A DNA stretch of 64,000 nucleotides from Lysobacter_I brunescens (GTDB lineage Bacteria > Pseudomonadota > Gammaproteobacteria > Xanthomonadales > Xanthomonadaceae). The stretch covers positions 1,488,001 to 1,552,000 of the forward strand of contig NZ_JBHTIF010000001.1 of the NCBI RefSeq assembly GCF_042677005.1, in the 5' to 3' direction. The position numbers and the translations under genes are program-made. Shown here in pieces: positions 1 to 8,657 of the stretch. The notes under the pieces were generated by a model. That model was given only the letters and a program-made list of their open reading frames with translations, made no database searches and was not told where the DNA came from. The stretch's first letter is position 1. The number at the start of each line of letters is the position of its first letter.

Positions 1-1
1 T

Positions 2-2008
2 TTCGTTCCGTTCGCGGATGCCCAGGAGCAGTCGCTGCCTCCGCAGCCCGCGGATGCGGTGATCGTCCCCGGCTGCCGGATGAAGGATTACTTCCCGGAA
101 CAGACGCGCAGGACGCTGGCGCTTGCGGCGTCGTCCGGCGACATCGCGCGGATGATGGACGCGATGCGCGTGCCTCGCCCTCTGCTCGAGGCGATGGTGT
201 CGGACGATCCGGCGGTCGAGGCCAGGCTCAAGCCCGTCTTCGACGACTATTTCTCCGATGCGAAATTGCTCGATCGTGCGCGCTGCCAGTTCGTCGGCGG
301 CATGCTCGATGAACGCATTCCGGCGTGGGAAGCATGGATCGCGGATCCGGTGATGGAGCGGATCCATGGCCTGATCATGCAGCAGCCGCAGCGCACGCCG
401 TCGGCCGTTGCGCCGGACAAGACGCGCCTGACGCTGCTGGTGCGGCTGGCACATGCCATGCACTCGGACGAGCTCCTGGGAGGTCGCCTGCGCGAGGTCG
501 AATTCCTGATCGCGGCGGTCGAGGACGCGCGCGACCCCGCCTCGTCGGCGTTGGCCGCATTCCGCGAGTCGCGCTACTGGAGAGGGCCGGGCGAGGAGAC
601 ATTCGCGATGGAATGGCTTGCCCCCGTGCTCGGCGACGTGTCCAACGAAGACCTGGCGCGCTTCCTGGTCTTCGCCGAAGGCGAAGCCGGCCAGTCGTAC
701 TATCCCAGGTTCGGACTGGTGCATTCCCAGGGCATATTGACCAATTGGCACGACGACTTCGCGAAGGCGGCCGCCGCAGCGTTGCCGAAGCCCGTCGCCG
801 CATCGACGCCGGTCGAAGCCGATGCGCTGTTCGCGGAAGCGAAGGAACTCTACGGCAGCGGTGGCGCGCGGGCGTACGACCAGGCCAAGCGCCTGCTGTT
901 GCGCGCCGAAGCGCTTAAGCCGAAGGACGCGCAGATCCAGCTGTACCTCGGGCTGGTGTCGATGACGATGCGCGAAGCGCAGCTGCCGGACTTCATCGAC
1001 CTGCGCAAGGACGCGAAGCCCGATCATTTCGCCGAAGCGGAAACCTACCTGCGCAAGGCCATCGCGCTCGATCCGACCCTCGCGCTCGCCTACCTGGCGC
1101 TGGGTCGTGCACGATTCCAGGTGAAGGACGATGCCGAAGCCACGCGGTTCTACGCGCTCGCGCGCGAGCATCGCTGCCCGTGCGCGCGGCTCGATCTGTA
1201 CGAAGGCGATCTGTTCGCGGCGAAGCAAGATCGAGCCGCCGCCGTCGTGGCCTACCGCAAGGCGCTCGACAATCCCGAGAGCAGCGGCGCGACGCGGAGA
1301 GCCGCGTTCGAGAAGCTGGCCGGCATCGCCTTCGAAGACGGCACGGCCGTCGATCTTCGCGCGGTCGGCGATGCCTATCTCGCGCGCAACCCCGGCGACA
1401 TGCGCGTCGGCGAGCCCTACGTCGCCTACCTGATGAACCGGAAGCGCGATTTCGCGGCAGCGCTCAGGATCATCGACACCGCGAGCGACGGTGATGGCAT
1501 GGTGGAGTGGCGTGCGTTCGCGATGTCGGGACTGGCGCAGCAGGGCGCGGACAAGCGCGGCAAGCTGAGTGGCAAGAATGCCGACCTGATGCGCGAAGCG
1601 ATCGCGCTGGTCGGCGCGAAGAACCTCGCGAGGATCCACTGCCTGAGCCCGAGCGATGCAGGGACCTTCCGCTCGATCGTTCGCTTCAGCGCCGAACCGC
1701 AAGCGACGGCGACCTACATCCTCGGCTGTCTGGTCATGATGAAGAATGTGCCGGCCGTCGTTGCGATGATCGAGCTGGGCGCCGACGTGAACACGATGTC
1801 GGGTTTGCCGGAGCCGGAAATGCCGCTGTGCCTGGCGATGCTGCACCGCAGCCCGGAGGCGTTCAAGGCACTGCTCGACGCAAAGGCCGATCCCGCGCGG
1901 AAATGCTCCGACGGACGCGACCTCAGGGGCAAGATCGATTGGCTTCGCCGCGAGGACAAGGCCGTCGAGGCCATGGCGCGGATGCTGGGCGAGGCGGCGA
2001 CGCCATAG
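2..2008 (+). CDS. TPR-repeat protein with ankyrin-like tail (5' end cut by window)
   Basis: The frame is open to the window edge, so the true start, and probably a lipoprotein signal like that of the downstream paralogue, lies outside. A GTG at 59 is the first possible start inside. The visible part has about 668 residues. The N-terminal half is helical and unassigned. The middle carries TPR-like units (EAETYLRKAIALDPTLALAY and the following repeats). The C-terminal roughly 90 residues look ankyrin-like (AMIELGADVNTM, then KALLDAKADPARKCSDG). Layout and several motifs match the next gene (2344-4401), so the two are tandem paralogues. The function is unknown; a periplasmic or envelope scaffold is an inference. 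Confidence 0.75.
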   Translation, partial: FVPFADAQEQSLPPQPADAVIVPGCRMKDYFPEQTRRTLALAASSGDIARMMDAMRVPRPLLEAMVSDDPAVEARLKPVFDDYFSDAKLLDRARCQFVGGMLDERIPAWEAWIADPVMERIHGLIMQQPQRTPSAVAPDKTRLTLLVRLAHAMHSDELLGGRLREVEFLIAAVEDARDPASSALAAFRESRYWRGPGEETFAMEWLAPVLGDVSNEDLARFLVFAEGEAGQSYYPRFGLVHSQGILTNWHDDFAKAAAAALPKPVAASTPVEADALFAEAKELYGSGGARAYDQAKRLLLRAEALKPKDAQIQLYLGLVSMTMREAQLPDFIDLRKDAKPDHFAEAETYLRKAIALDPTLALAYLALGRARFQVKDDAEATRFYALAREHRCPCARLDLYEGDLFAAKQDRAAAVVAYRKALDNPESSGATRRAAFEKLAGIAFEDGTAVDLRAVGDAYLARNPGDMRVGEPYVAYLMNRKRDFAAALRIIDTASDGDGMVEWRAFAMSGLAQQGADKRGKLSGKNADLMREAIALVGAKNLARIHCLSPSDAGTFRSIVRFSAEPQATATYILGCLVMMKNVPAVVAMIELGADVNTMSGLPEPEMPLCLAMLHRSPEAFKALLDAKADPARKCSDGRDLRGKIDWLRREDKAVEAMARMLGEAATP

Positions 2009-2343
2009 GCATGGCATCGGTGCGACCCGCAGTGATGCGGACTGCGCCGGAGCCTGCTCGCGCCGCGAATCTCGGGGCCGGGAGGGCTGAGGGCCTGCCG
2101 GCCCTGAATCATCGCCTTCCACGTCGAGGTCGACCGCGATGCAGCGCCTGTGCCCCCATTCCGGATTCGGCCAGACACGCCTGAACGCGTTGCGAGGGGG
2201 GCTGCACACGGGCTGCGGGCATTGATCCGCATGGCGCCCGGGCGCAGCTTGGACCGCGACCGCCGGGCCTGCTGGTCGTGCAGGCGGATGACACGGGTTT
2301 GGCCTTATCCTGTGGCCATCGTCGGTACGGGAGCGGATGCGAG
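2009..2343. other. Intergenic stretch between the two TPR paralogues
   Basis: These 335 bases hold no reading frame that looks coding. Frames running through here are continuations or shadows of the neighbouring genes. I see no clear terminator. A promoter for the downstream lipoprotein gene is expected near the right end, but I cannot point to convincing boxes. Confidence 0.5.
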
Positions 2344-4401
2344 ATGCGTGCAATCGTGATGGGAGTCGGGCTGGCTGTTGCGGTATTGGCCACGGGCTGC
2401 AAGAAGGAAGCGCAGGACACCGGTCCGCAGCTGCCGATCCCGCAGTGCGGGAATGCGGAGTACGACGAGAAGGCGTTCGCGGTCCTGGTGCGTGCGATGG
2501 ACCGGACCGGCGACATCGCCGAGGTCAACCGCCGCTTCGCGCAGCATCGCGCAACCCTCGAAGGCCTGCTCGCCCAGCGCCATCCGCAGCTGATGCCACG
2601 CCTGAAGCCCGTGCTCGACCAGGCTTTCGCCGACGCGCGCCTGCGCGAGCGCACCGCGTGCCTGCTCACCGGCATCAGCGGGCAGCGCGAGGGGATCGCT
2701 TCGATGGACGCCTGGTCGCGCAAGCCGGAGACCCGCGCGATCACCACCGCGATCTGGACACGCAAGCCGGCGCCCTCGGAAGAGGAAGACGCGAAGATGA
2801 CCGACAAGCGCCGGGCGCTGCTGCGCGGGATCGCGTCGGCGATGCTGCTGCAGCGCATCCAGGCCAACATCGACGCCGTGGCGAAGGATGAAGCCGCAGC
2901 GCTGGCGGTCGTGCTCGAGTCCGCGCCGCAGGCCGCACCGCCCAAGCCGTCGCCGGTCGCGATGGAGACCGTGGTCGACGGCTGGCTGGCGCCGGCCCTG
3001 GTCAAGATTCCAGACGGCGACCTCGCCGATTACCTCAACTTCGTCGAAGGCACGTTCGCCGGCGACTACTACGTCGCGCTCAACAGCGCCTTCGACTTCC
3101 GCGCCGGCGCCTGGTACGAGCAGCTGGTCGAACAGTTCGACCGCAACAACGTGCAGACCGTGCTGCCCGGCGGTGCGGCCGGCAAGGAAGCGCTGGTCGC
3201 CGATGCGCGGCGTTCGCTGCACCAGATCGGCACGCCCGCCGCAGCCGCCGATGCGCAGGTGAAGCTGGCGCAGGCCGAGCGCATGGATCCGGCCGATGCC
3301 GCGATCAAGACGCTGCTCGCCGAGGCCGCGCTGATGACCGCGCCGCGCATGCCGGTCACCGGCGAGCAGCTGCGCGCGGTCATCCAGGCTCCGAACTACG
3401 AGCAGGCCGATCGCTTCCTGGCCAAGGCGATCGAACTCAAGCCCGATCTCGCCGATGCGCACGTGCAGCAGGGTCGCCTGCGCTACCTGCAGGGCCGCGA
3501 CGATGAAGCCGCAACGGCCTTCGACACGGCGAGCAAGATCGAACCCGAACATCCGCTGCTGAACCTGCTGCGTGGTGACCTGGCCTACGCGAAGCAGGAC
3601 TACGCCGCCGCCGCGAACTACCTGCAGGCGGCCCTTGGCCAGCCCGAGGGCCGCGTGCACGTGCACGTCACCGCGCTGAACCACCTGCAGGTGGTGCTGC
3701 GCAAGACCGGCCGGATGGCGGAATACCCGCGCATCGTCAACGCCTTCCTCGCGCGCAATCCGCAGGCCTGGAACGTGCGCCTGGACTTCGCCGATTACCT
3801 GCTCACCGACAACGCGCGCGCCGAAGTCGTGCTGCAGGTGATCGAGCCGGTGCCGGACGACTGGTTCCCCGCGCGCAAGGTGCCGATCGTCGCCGCCGCG
3901 CTGATCCGCAAGGCCGCCGAGCGACTCGACAAGGACGGCAAGCCGATCGGCGCCAGCCAGGTCGCGATGCAGCGCCTGCTGGCGATGGCGCCCGAACCGC
4001 GCGCACTCGGCGAAGGCATCTGCCGTTCCGGCGTGGAAACCACGGTCGCGAAGATGGTGCTCGACACCAGCCCGGCGCCGAAGGTCGCGGCGACCTCGCT
4101 GGTCGTCTGCAGCCTGCGCTGGCAGAACGCGCGCATGGCCTACGGCATCGCGCCGCTGGCCGACGCCGTCGCGCTCAGCGGTCCGCTGCCGGAACTGAAC
4201 AACGACAGCCCGCTGTGTTACGCCGCTGCCACGCGCAACGTGCGCGGCTTCATGGGCCTGGCCAAGCTGCAGGTCAACCCGGCACAGCGCTGCAACGACG
4301 GCGACACCATCGCCGCGCGCCTGCAGCGCCTGAGCTACGGCAGCGACACCGGCGTCGCGCAGATGCTCGATGCCCTGAACCGGTTCTACCGCAAGGCCTG
4401 A
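2344..4401 (+). CDS. TPR-repeat lipoprotein, ankyrin-like C-terminus
   Basis: 685 residues. The ATG at 2344 gives a lipoprotein signal: MRAIVMG, a hydrophobic run, and lipobox LATGC followed by KKEA. The frame is open upstream to 2278, but only this start makes a sensible signal, so it is preferred. The middle contains TPR-like helices (QADRFLAKAIELKPDLADAH, DEAATAFDTASKIEPEHPLL, AKQDYAAAANYLQAALGQPE). The last 80 residues resemble the ankyrin-like tail of the upstream gene. After lipid modification it should sit in the periplasm attached to a membrane. It is a paralogue of the preceding gene. Its job is unknown; TPRs suggest protein-protein contacts. Confidence 0.8.
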   Translation: MRAIVMGVGLAVAVLATGCKKEAQDTGPQLPIPQCGNAEYDEKAFAVLVRAMDRTGDIAEVNRRFAQHRATLEGLLAQRHPQLMPRLKPVLDQAFADARLRERTACLLTGISGQREGIASMDAWSRKPETRAITTAIWTRKPAPSEEEDAKMTDKRRALLRGIASAMLLQRIQANIDAVAKDEAAALAVVLESAPQAAPPKPSPVAMETVVDGWLAPALVKIPDGDLADYLNFVEGTFAGDYYVALNSAFDFRAGAWYEQLVEQFDRNNVQTVLPGGAAGKEALVADARRSLHQIGTPAAAADAQVKLAQAERMDPADAAIKTLLAEAALMTAPRMPVTGEQLRAVIQAPNYEQADRFLAKAIELKPDLADAHVQQGRLRYLQGRDDEAATAFDTASKIEPEHPLLNLLRGDLAYAKQDYAAAANYLQAALGQPEGRVHVHVTALNHLQVVLRKTGRMAEYPRIVNAFLARNPQAWNVRLDFADYLLTDNARAEVVLQVIEPVPDDWFPARKVPIVAAALIRKAAERLDKDGKPIGASQVAMQRLLAMAPEPRALGEGICRSGVETTVAKMVLDTSPAPKVAATSLVVCSLRWQNARMAYGIAPLADAVALSGPLPELNNDSPLCYAAATRNVRGFMGLAKLQVNPAQRCNDGDTIAARLQRLSYGSDTGVAQMLDALNRFYRKA

Positions 4402-4541
4402 CGCTCGATTGGCCTTGCAGGACGACGCGGGCCCGGCGACGGGCCCGCTTCACGCAGGCTTCACCGTGTCGACATCGCGGGTGCACCCGGCCGCACGAGG
4501 CTGGCGGCCTCATGACACCACGACACGGGGAGAGGTTCGCC

Positions 4542-5099
4542 ATGACAGGTCACGGACACGAACGCGCATTGCCGACGAAACACGTCCTGCGGGCTTTGCT
4601 GTGGGGCGGCGCAGGCATGCTCCTGCCGCTGCCGTGGATCGCCATGCAGTTCAACAGCACTGAGGTGAACTGGGACGGCTTCGATTTCCTCGTCTTCGGC
4701 ACTATGCTCGCCATCGCCTGCGGTGCCTGCGAACTGGCGATGTGGGCTTCGCGCAGCCATGCCTATCGCTTCGCCGCTGCCATCGCCGTCGGCACCGGTT
4801 TCGCGCTGGTGTGGATCAACCTCGCCGTCGGCATCATCGGCAGCGAGAACAACGCCGAGAACCTCGTCTATGCGGGCGTGCTCGCGGTTGCCGCCATTGG
4901 CGCCGCCTTCGCCCGCCTGCGTCCTGCCGGCATGGCTCGCGCGATGGTCGTCACCGCGAGTGTCCATGCGCTCACCGGCGTCTACGGCCTCGCCATCGGC
5001 TCGATCGAAGCCGGCGTCAGTGCCGTGGTCTTCGTCGCCGCCTGGCTGGCCTCGGCCTGGGGCTTCCATCGTGCGGCAAGGGTGGTCGGCCAAGATTGA
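4542..5099 (+). CDS. Integral membrane protein, unknown function
   Basis: 185 residues from an ATG at 4542. It is preferred over the in-frame ATG at 4512 because a purine-rich ribosome site (GGGGAGAGG, 4527-4535) sits 6 bases upstream of it. About six hydrophobic segments cover most of the chain (RALLWGGAGMLLPLPWIAMQ, FLVFGTMLAIACGACELAMW, FAAAIAVGTGFALVWINLAV, then three more). The pattern is that of small uncharacterised inner-membrane proteins. No catalytic or transport motif is visible. It stands alone between the TPR genes and a hairpin repeat. Confidence 0.75.
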   Translation: MTGHGHERALPTKHVLRALLWGGAGMLLPLPWIAMQFNSTEVNWDGFDFLVFGTMLAIACGACELAMWASRSHAYRFAAAIAVGTGFALVWINLAVGIIGSENNAENLVYAGVLAVAAIGAAFARLRPAGMARAMVVTASVHALTGVYGLAIGSIEAGVSAVVFVAAWLASAWGFHRAARVVGQD

Positions 5100-5147
5100 C
5101 CGAGGCCTGTCCGCTGCCCGTAGACCAAGGCCTCGCAGTAATCCATC

Positions 5148-5284
5148 GCCCCCTTTGCAAAAGGGGGCCGACGCGCACAGCGCGGCGGGGGGATTTGCGA
5201 TCGCAAGTGTTGTGCGCGACATGCCGCAGGCATCGATCAGCACGCAAATCCGCCGCTGGCGCCGCCTCCTTTTGCAAAGGGGGC
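5148..5284. repeat. Two-arm intergenic hairpin repeat (copy A)
   Basis: Two arms in inverted orientation. The left arm (5148-5198) runs from a near-palindrome GCCCCCTTTGCAAAAGGGGG through a GC-rich GACGCGC...GCGCGG segment to GGGGGGATTTGC. The right arm (5244-5284) starts GCAAATCC and ends TTTTGCAAAGGGGGC. The same design recurs at 34402-34542, and a single arm at 10968-11018. All copies are intergenic. This looks like a family-specific REP/MITE-type repeat. Confidence 0.75.
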
Positions 5285-5349
5285 TCATGCATGCACTGTG
5301 TTTCCATGGCGTGCTACGGTGCCGCAGCCACCGAACCACACGACCTCGC

Positions 5350-6543
5350 ATGACCATCGAAGCCTGCGCGCTGTACTTCCCGCTCGACAAACTCCCACTC
5401 AAATCCGTCTTTCCGAACGGTCGCTCCGACGGCGGCCTGTTCCGCGCGCCGACCTGGTTCGAATACGACGCTGGCGAAGGCCCGATCCGCCTGCACCTGC
5501 AGCATCCCGACCTCGCCGGGCACCTGCAGGGTTTCCGGGGCTACGTCGCCCAGGCGCCGGGCAGCGGCGAAGCCCGCGACGAGGCCCTGCAGCGCATCGC
5601 GCGCACCCGCGCCGCCGTCGGCGTCTCGCTGCCGCAGCCGGTCTCCACCGACTCGCCCTCGTTCGCGTCGCTGATGGCGCTGATCGCGCGCTTCGATGGC
5701 TTCATGTTCGTGTTCAACAGCCTGCTGCTGCCCGATGGCCGTTTCCTCGTCGGACCGATGGCGGTAGGCGATGGTGATGCCGCATCCGAGCCGCCGCCGC
5801 TGCGCGAAGTCGACCCCGACGCCTTTCGCCACGAAGCGCCGACCGACGGCTGCGACCCCGCACGCGTCGCGCAGCGCGAACAGCACTACCGCCTGCTCGC
5901 CGAACGCGGTTTCCTCTGCACGCGCTGGCTGCCCCTGCATCGCAGCGAAGACCACATCGATCGCCTGCGCCCCGCCGACGAGATCGCCGCGCGCCTGCTC
6001 GCCCTGCATGCATTGTTCTTCTGGGCCTGCACCTCGGAAGACGTCGCCACCACCGAACGCCTGCAGGCCTTCATCGCCCGCAACGCCGTGCGCGAACATC
6101 TCACCGCCGACGAAGCCGAAGTGCTGGACCTGCCGCGCGAACAGGCCCGCGAGGAACACGCCGGCAGCATCGGCTGGCGCCTCGAAAACATGTGGGCGCT
6201 GTCATGGATGTTCGGCTTCGAACCCGAGCCCCCCTTCTTCCAGGGCCAGCTGCCGAAGGCCGTGATCGAACGCATGCTGTTCGATTTCCTGCCCGACCTC
6301 GACGCCACCGTCGCCGGTTTCATCGATTCGCATACGCTGCGCCCCGTCGCCGACATCGCGCGCCTCGAAGACCTCTACTACTGCGCCCACAACGCCGTGC
6401 GCAGCGCGCAGACCGGCAGCGACACCCTCCCGCCGCAGTTCCACCCCGTCCGCGACGGCGGCACCACCCACGAACGCCGCCACGCACTCACCTGGACGCT
6501 GTCACCCGGCGTGGATTGGGACGATACGGATCTGTCGACGTGA
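5350..6543 (+). CDS. DUF4272 domain-containing protein
   Basis: 397 residues, from the ATG at 5350 (MTIEACALYFPLDKLPLK). The central and C-terminal part matches my memory of the DUF4272 family: LLAERGFLCTRWLPL, LRPADEIAARLLALHALFFW, ERLQAFIARNAVREHLTADE, then GWRLENMWALSWMFGF. No signal peptide or membrane segment is seen, so it should be cytoplasmic. Members often occur singly or near polymorphic-toxin and accessory loci, but the biochemical role is not known. The gene follows hairpin repeat copy A, and its 3' end faces the LysR gene (31 bp between the stops). Confidence 0.7.
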   Translation: MTIEACALYFPLDKLPLKSVFPNGRSDGGLFRAPTWFEYDAGEGPIRLHLQHPDLAGHLQGFRGYVAQAPGSGEARDEALQRIARTRAAVGVSLPQPVSTDSPSFASLMALIARFDGFMFVFNSLLLPDGRFLVGPMAVGDGDAASEPPPLREVDPDAFRHEAPTDGCDPARVAQREQHYRLLAERGFLCTRWLPLHRSEDHIDRLRPADEIAARLLALHALFFWACTSEDVATTERLQAFIARNAVREHLTADEAEVLDLPREQAREEHAGSIGWRLENMWALSWMFGFEPEPPFFQGQLPKAVIERMLFDFLPDLDATVAGFIDSHTLRPVADIARLEDLYYCAHNAVRSAQTGSDTLPPQFHPVRDGGTTHERRHALTWTLSPGVDWDDTDLST

Positions 6544-6574
6544 GGCGGGTGGGGCGTGCGAATGCGCCCCGTGC

Positions 6575-7462
6575 CTAGAGCCGCAACGCTTCCACCACCA
6601 GCGCGAACGCGGGCGAATGCTGGCGGCGGCTCGGGTAGTAGAGGTGGTAGCCGGAGAAGGGCGGGCACCAGTCCTGCAGCACGCGCACAAGGCGGCCGCC
6701 CTCGATGTGCGGCGCAAATTCCTCCTCGGGCAGGTAGGCGATGCCCAGCCCGTCCAGCGTGGCCTGCACGATGTGCGGCGAGGTGTTGAAGATCGCCTGT
6801 CCGTCCACGCGCACGTTGACCTCCCGCCCGCGCTTCTCGAACTCCCATACGTACAGCCCGCCGGATGTGGGAAAGCGGATGTTGATGCAGTTGTGCGCGG
6901 TGAGGTCGCCGGGCGTCTTCGGCACCGGGTGGCGCGCGAAGTAGTCGGGCGAGGCTACCGCCGCCATCCGCAGCATCGGGCTGATCGGCATCGCGATCAT
7001 GTCCTTGTCGATGTTTTCGCCCAGGCGCACGCCCGCATCGAAACGGTCGGCCACGATGTCGCGCAGGCCGTAGCTCACGTCGAACTCCATGCGGATGTCC
7101 GGATAGCGCCGCATCACCGGCAGCAGCTTCGGCAGCAGGATCGTGCGCAGTACGTGGTCGCCGCAGGTGATGCGCACAGAGCCCGCAGGCTTGTCGCGCA
7201 ACGCGGTCAGTGCGTCCAACTCCGACTCGATTTCCTCGAAGCGGTTGCCGATGGCCTGCAGCAGGCGTTCCCCGGCCGGAGTCGGCGACACGCTGCGCGT
7301 GGTACGCGTAAGCAGGCGGATCTGCAGCCGTTCCTCCAGGGCCTTGATCGCCTGGCTCAATGCCGACTGCGACACGCCCAAGGATGCACCTGCGCGGGTG
7401 AAGCTGCCTTCCCGGGCCACGGTCATGAAGGCAAGCAGGTCGTTGAGGTTGCGTCGTGCCAT
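6575..7462 (-). CDS. LysR-family transcriptional regulator
   Basis: 295 residues. The N-terminus is a classic LysR winged helix-turn-helix (NLNDLLAFMTVAREGSFTRA, then GVSQSALSQAIKALEERL). It is followed by the two-lobed effector domain, with SVSPTPAGERLL at the linker and a C-terminal LVVEALRL. The start is the ATG at 7462; the longer open frame above it runs antisense through the alcohol dehydrogenase and is a shadow. The gene is divergent from the dehydrogenase/hydrolase genes with 120 bp between. That is the usual layout for a LysR regulator controlling its neighbour. The inducer is unknown. Confidence 0.92.
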   Translation of the reverse strand: MARRNLNDLLAFMTVAREGSFTRAGASLGVSQSALSQAIKALEERLQIRLLTRTTRSVSPTPAGERLLQAIGNRFEEIESELDALTALRDKPAGSVRITCGDHVLRTILLPKLLPVMRRYPDIRMEFDVSYGLRDIVADRFDAGVRLGENIDKDMIAMPISPMLRMAAVASPDYFARHPVPKTPGDLTAHNCINIRFPTSGGLYVWEFEKRGREVNVRVDGQAIFNTSPHIVQATLDGLGIAYLPEEEFAPHIEGGRLVRVLQDWCPPFSGYHLYYPSRRQHSPAFALVVEALRL

Positions 7463-7484
7463 GGCCCAGTGTGGCATGCCCGAT

Positions 7485-7530
7485 TGATTAGCCTGACTTA
7501 TAGACCTTAAAAGCATTCCGCGTCTAATCA
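7485..7530. promoter_or_regulatory. Inverted repeat in the LysR/alcohol dehydrogenase intergenic region
   Basis: TGATTAG at 7485-7491 and CTAATCA at 7524-7530 form a perfect 7-bp inverted repeat with 32 bases between, centred between the two divergent genes. The stretch is clearly more AT-rich than its surroundings. It is a plausible LysR operator and shared promoter region. The spacing is wider than a single T-N11-A box, so it could be a pair of half-sites. Confidence 0.45.
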
Positions 7531-7582
7531 GACGGGTCGTGCGCGCGCAGACTGGCCATTCCCTTCCGACCCCGGAATCGCC

Positions 7583-8632
7583 ATGACCGTCCACGCCTAC
7601 GGCGCCCACGCCGGCGACCAGCCCCTCGAACCGATGCAGATCACCCGCCGCGCCCCCGGCCTGCACGACATCCGGATCGAGATCGCCTACTGCGGCATCT
7701 GCCATTCCGACCTCCACCAGGTCCGCGCCGAATGGGCCGGCACCCGCTTCCCCTGCGTCCCCGGCCACGAGATCGTCGGCCGCGTGGCCGAGGTCGGCGC
7801 CCATGTCACCGCCTTCGCCGCGGGTGACCTCGTCGGTGTCGGCTGCATCGTGGGCAGCTGCCGCCACTGCGAGGACTGCGACAGCGGCCTCGAGAATTAC
7901 TGCGACGGGATGGTCGGCACCTACAATTTCCCCACACCCGATGCCCCGGGCTGGACGCTCGGCGGCTACTCGCAGCAGATCGTTGTCGACGAACGATACG
8001 TGCTGCGCATTCGCCATCCCGAAGCACAGCTCGCCGCCGTCGCGCCGTTGCTGTGCGCGGGTATCACCACCTACTCGCCGCTGCGCCACTGGCAGGCCGG
8101 TCCCGGCAGGAAGGTCGGCGTGGTTGGCATCGGCGGCCTCGGCCACATGGGTCTCAAGCTCGCCCATGCGATGGGCGCGCACGTCGTCGCCTTCACCACA
8201 TCGGAGTCCAAACGCGCCGAAGCGCATGCCCTGGGTGCCGACGACGTGGTGGTCTCGCGCGACGTCGACGCCATGGCCGCGCACGCCCGCAGCTTCGACC
8301 TGATCCTCAACACTGTGGCCGCGCCGCACGACCTCGACGCCTTCCTCGCCCTGCTCAGGCGCGACGGCGCGATGGTGCTGGTCGGCGCGCCGGCCACGCC
8401 GCATCCCTCGCCCAACGTGTTCAACCTCATCACCCGGCGCCGCACCCTGGCCGGTTCGATGGTCGGCGGCATTCCCGAGACCCAGGAGATGCTCGATTTC
8501 TGCGCGGAACACGGCATCGTCGCCGACATCGAACTCATCCGCGCCGACGGCATCAACGCCGCGTACGAACGCATGCTCAAGGGCGACGTGCGCTACCGCT
8601 TCGTCATCGACAACGCCACCCTGGCCGCCTGA
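7583..8632 (+). CDS. Zinc-dependent NAD(P) alcohol dehydrogenase (YahK/CAD-like)
   Basis: 349 residues, full length for the medium-chain dehydrogenase family. Probable catalytic zinc ligands are Cys37 (YCGICHSD), His62-Glu63 (PGHEIVG) and a Cys near 157 (PLLCAGITTY). Structural zinc ligands are Cys93, Cys96, Cys99 and Cys107. The Rossmann motif is GIGGLGHMGLK. The pattern fits the cinnamyl-alcohol-dehydrogenase/YahK branch, which reduces aldehydes with NADPH. It is cytoplasmic. It lies directly downstream of the LysR-side inverted repeat and 25 bp before a hydrolase gene, so the two are probably one transcript. Substrate unknown. Confidence 0.93.
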   Translation: MTVHAYGAHAGDQPLEPMQITRRAPGLHDIRIEIAYCGICHSDLHQVRAEWAGTRFPCVPGHEIVGRVAEVGAHVTAFAAGDLVGVGCIVGSCRHCEDCDSGLENYCDGMVGTYNFPTPDAPGWTLGGYSQQIVVDERYVLRIRHPEAQLAAVAPLLCAGITTYSPLRHWQAGPGRKVGVVGIGGLGHMGLKLAHAMGAHVVAFTTSESKRAEAHALGADDVVVSRDVDAMAAHARSFDLILNTVAAPHDLDAFLALLRRDGAMVLVGAPATPHPSPNVFNLITRRRTLAGSMVGGIPETQEMLDFCAEHGIVADIELIRADGINAAYERMLKGDVRYRFVIDNATLAA

Positions 8633-8657
8633 GCGCGGCAGACACGGAGACATCCTC

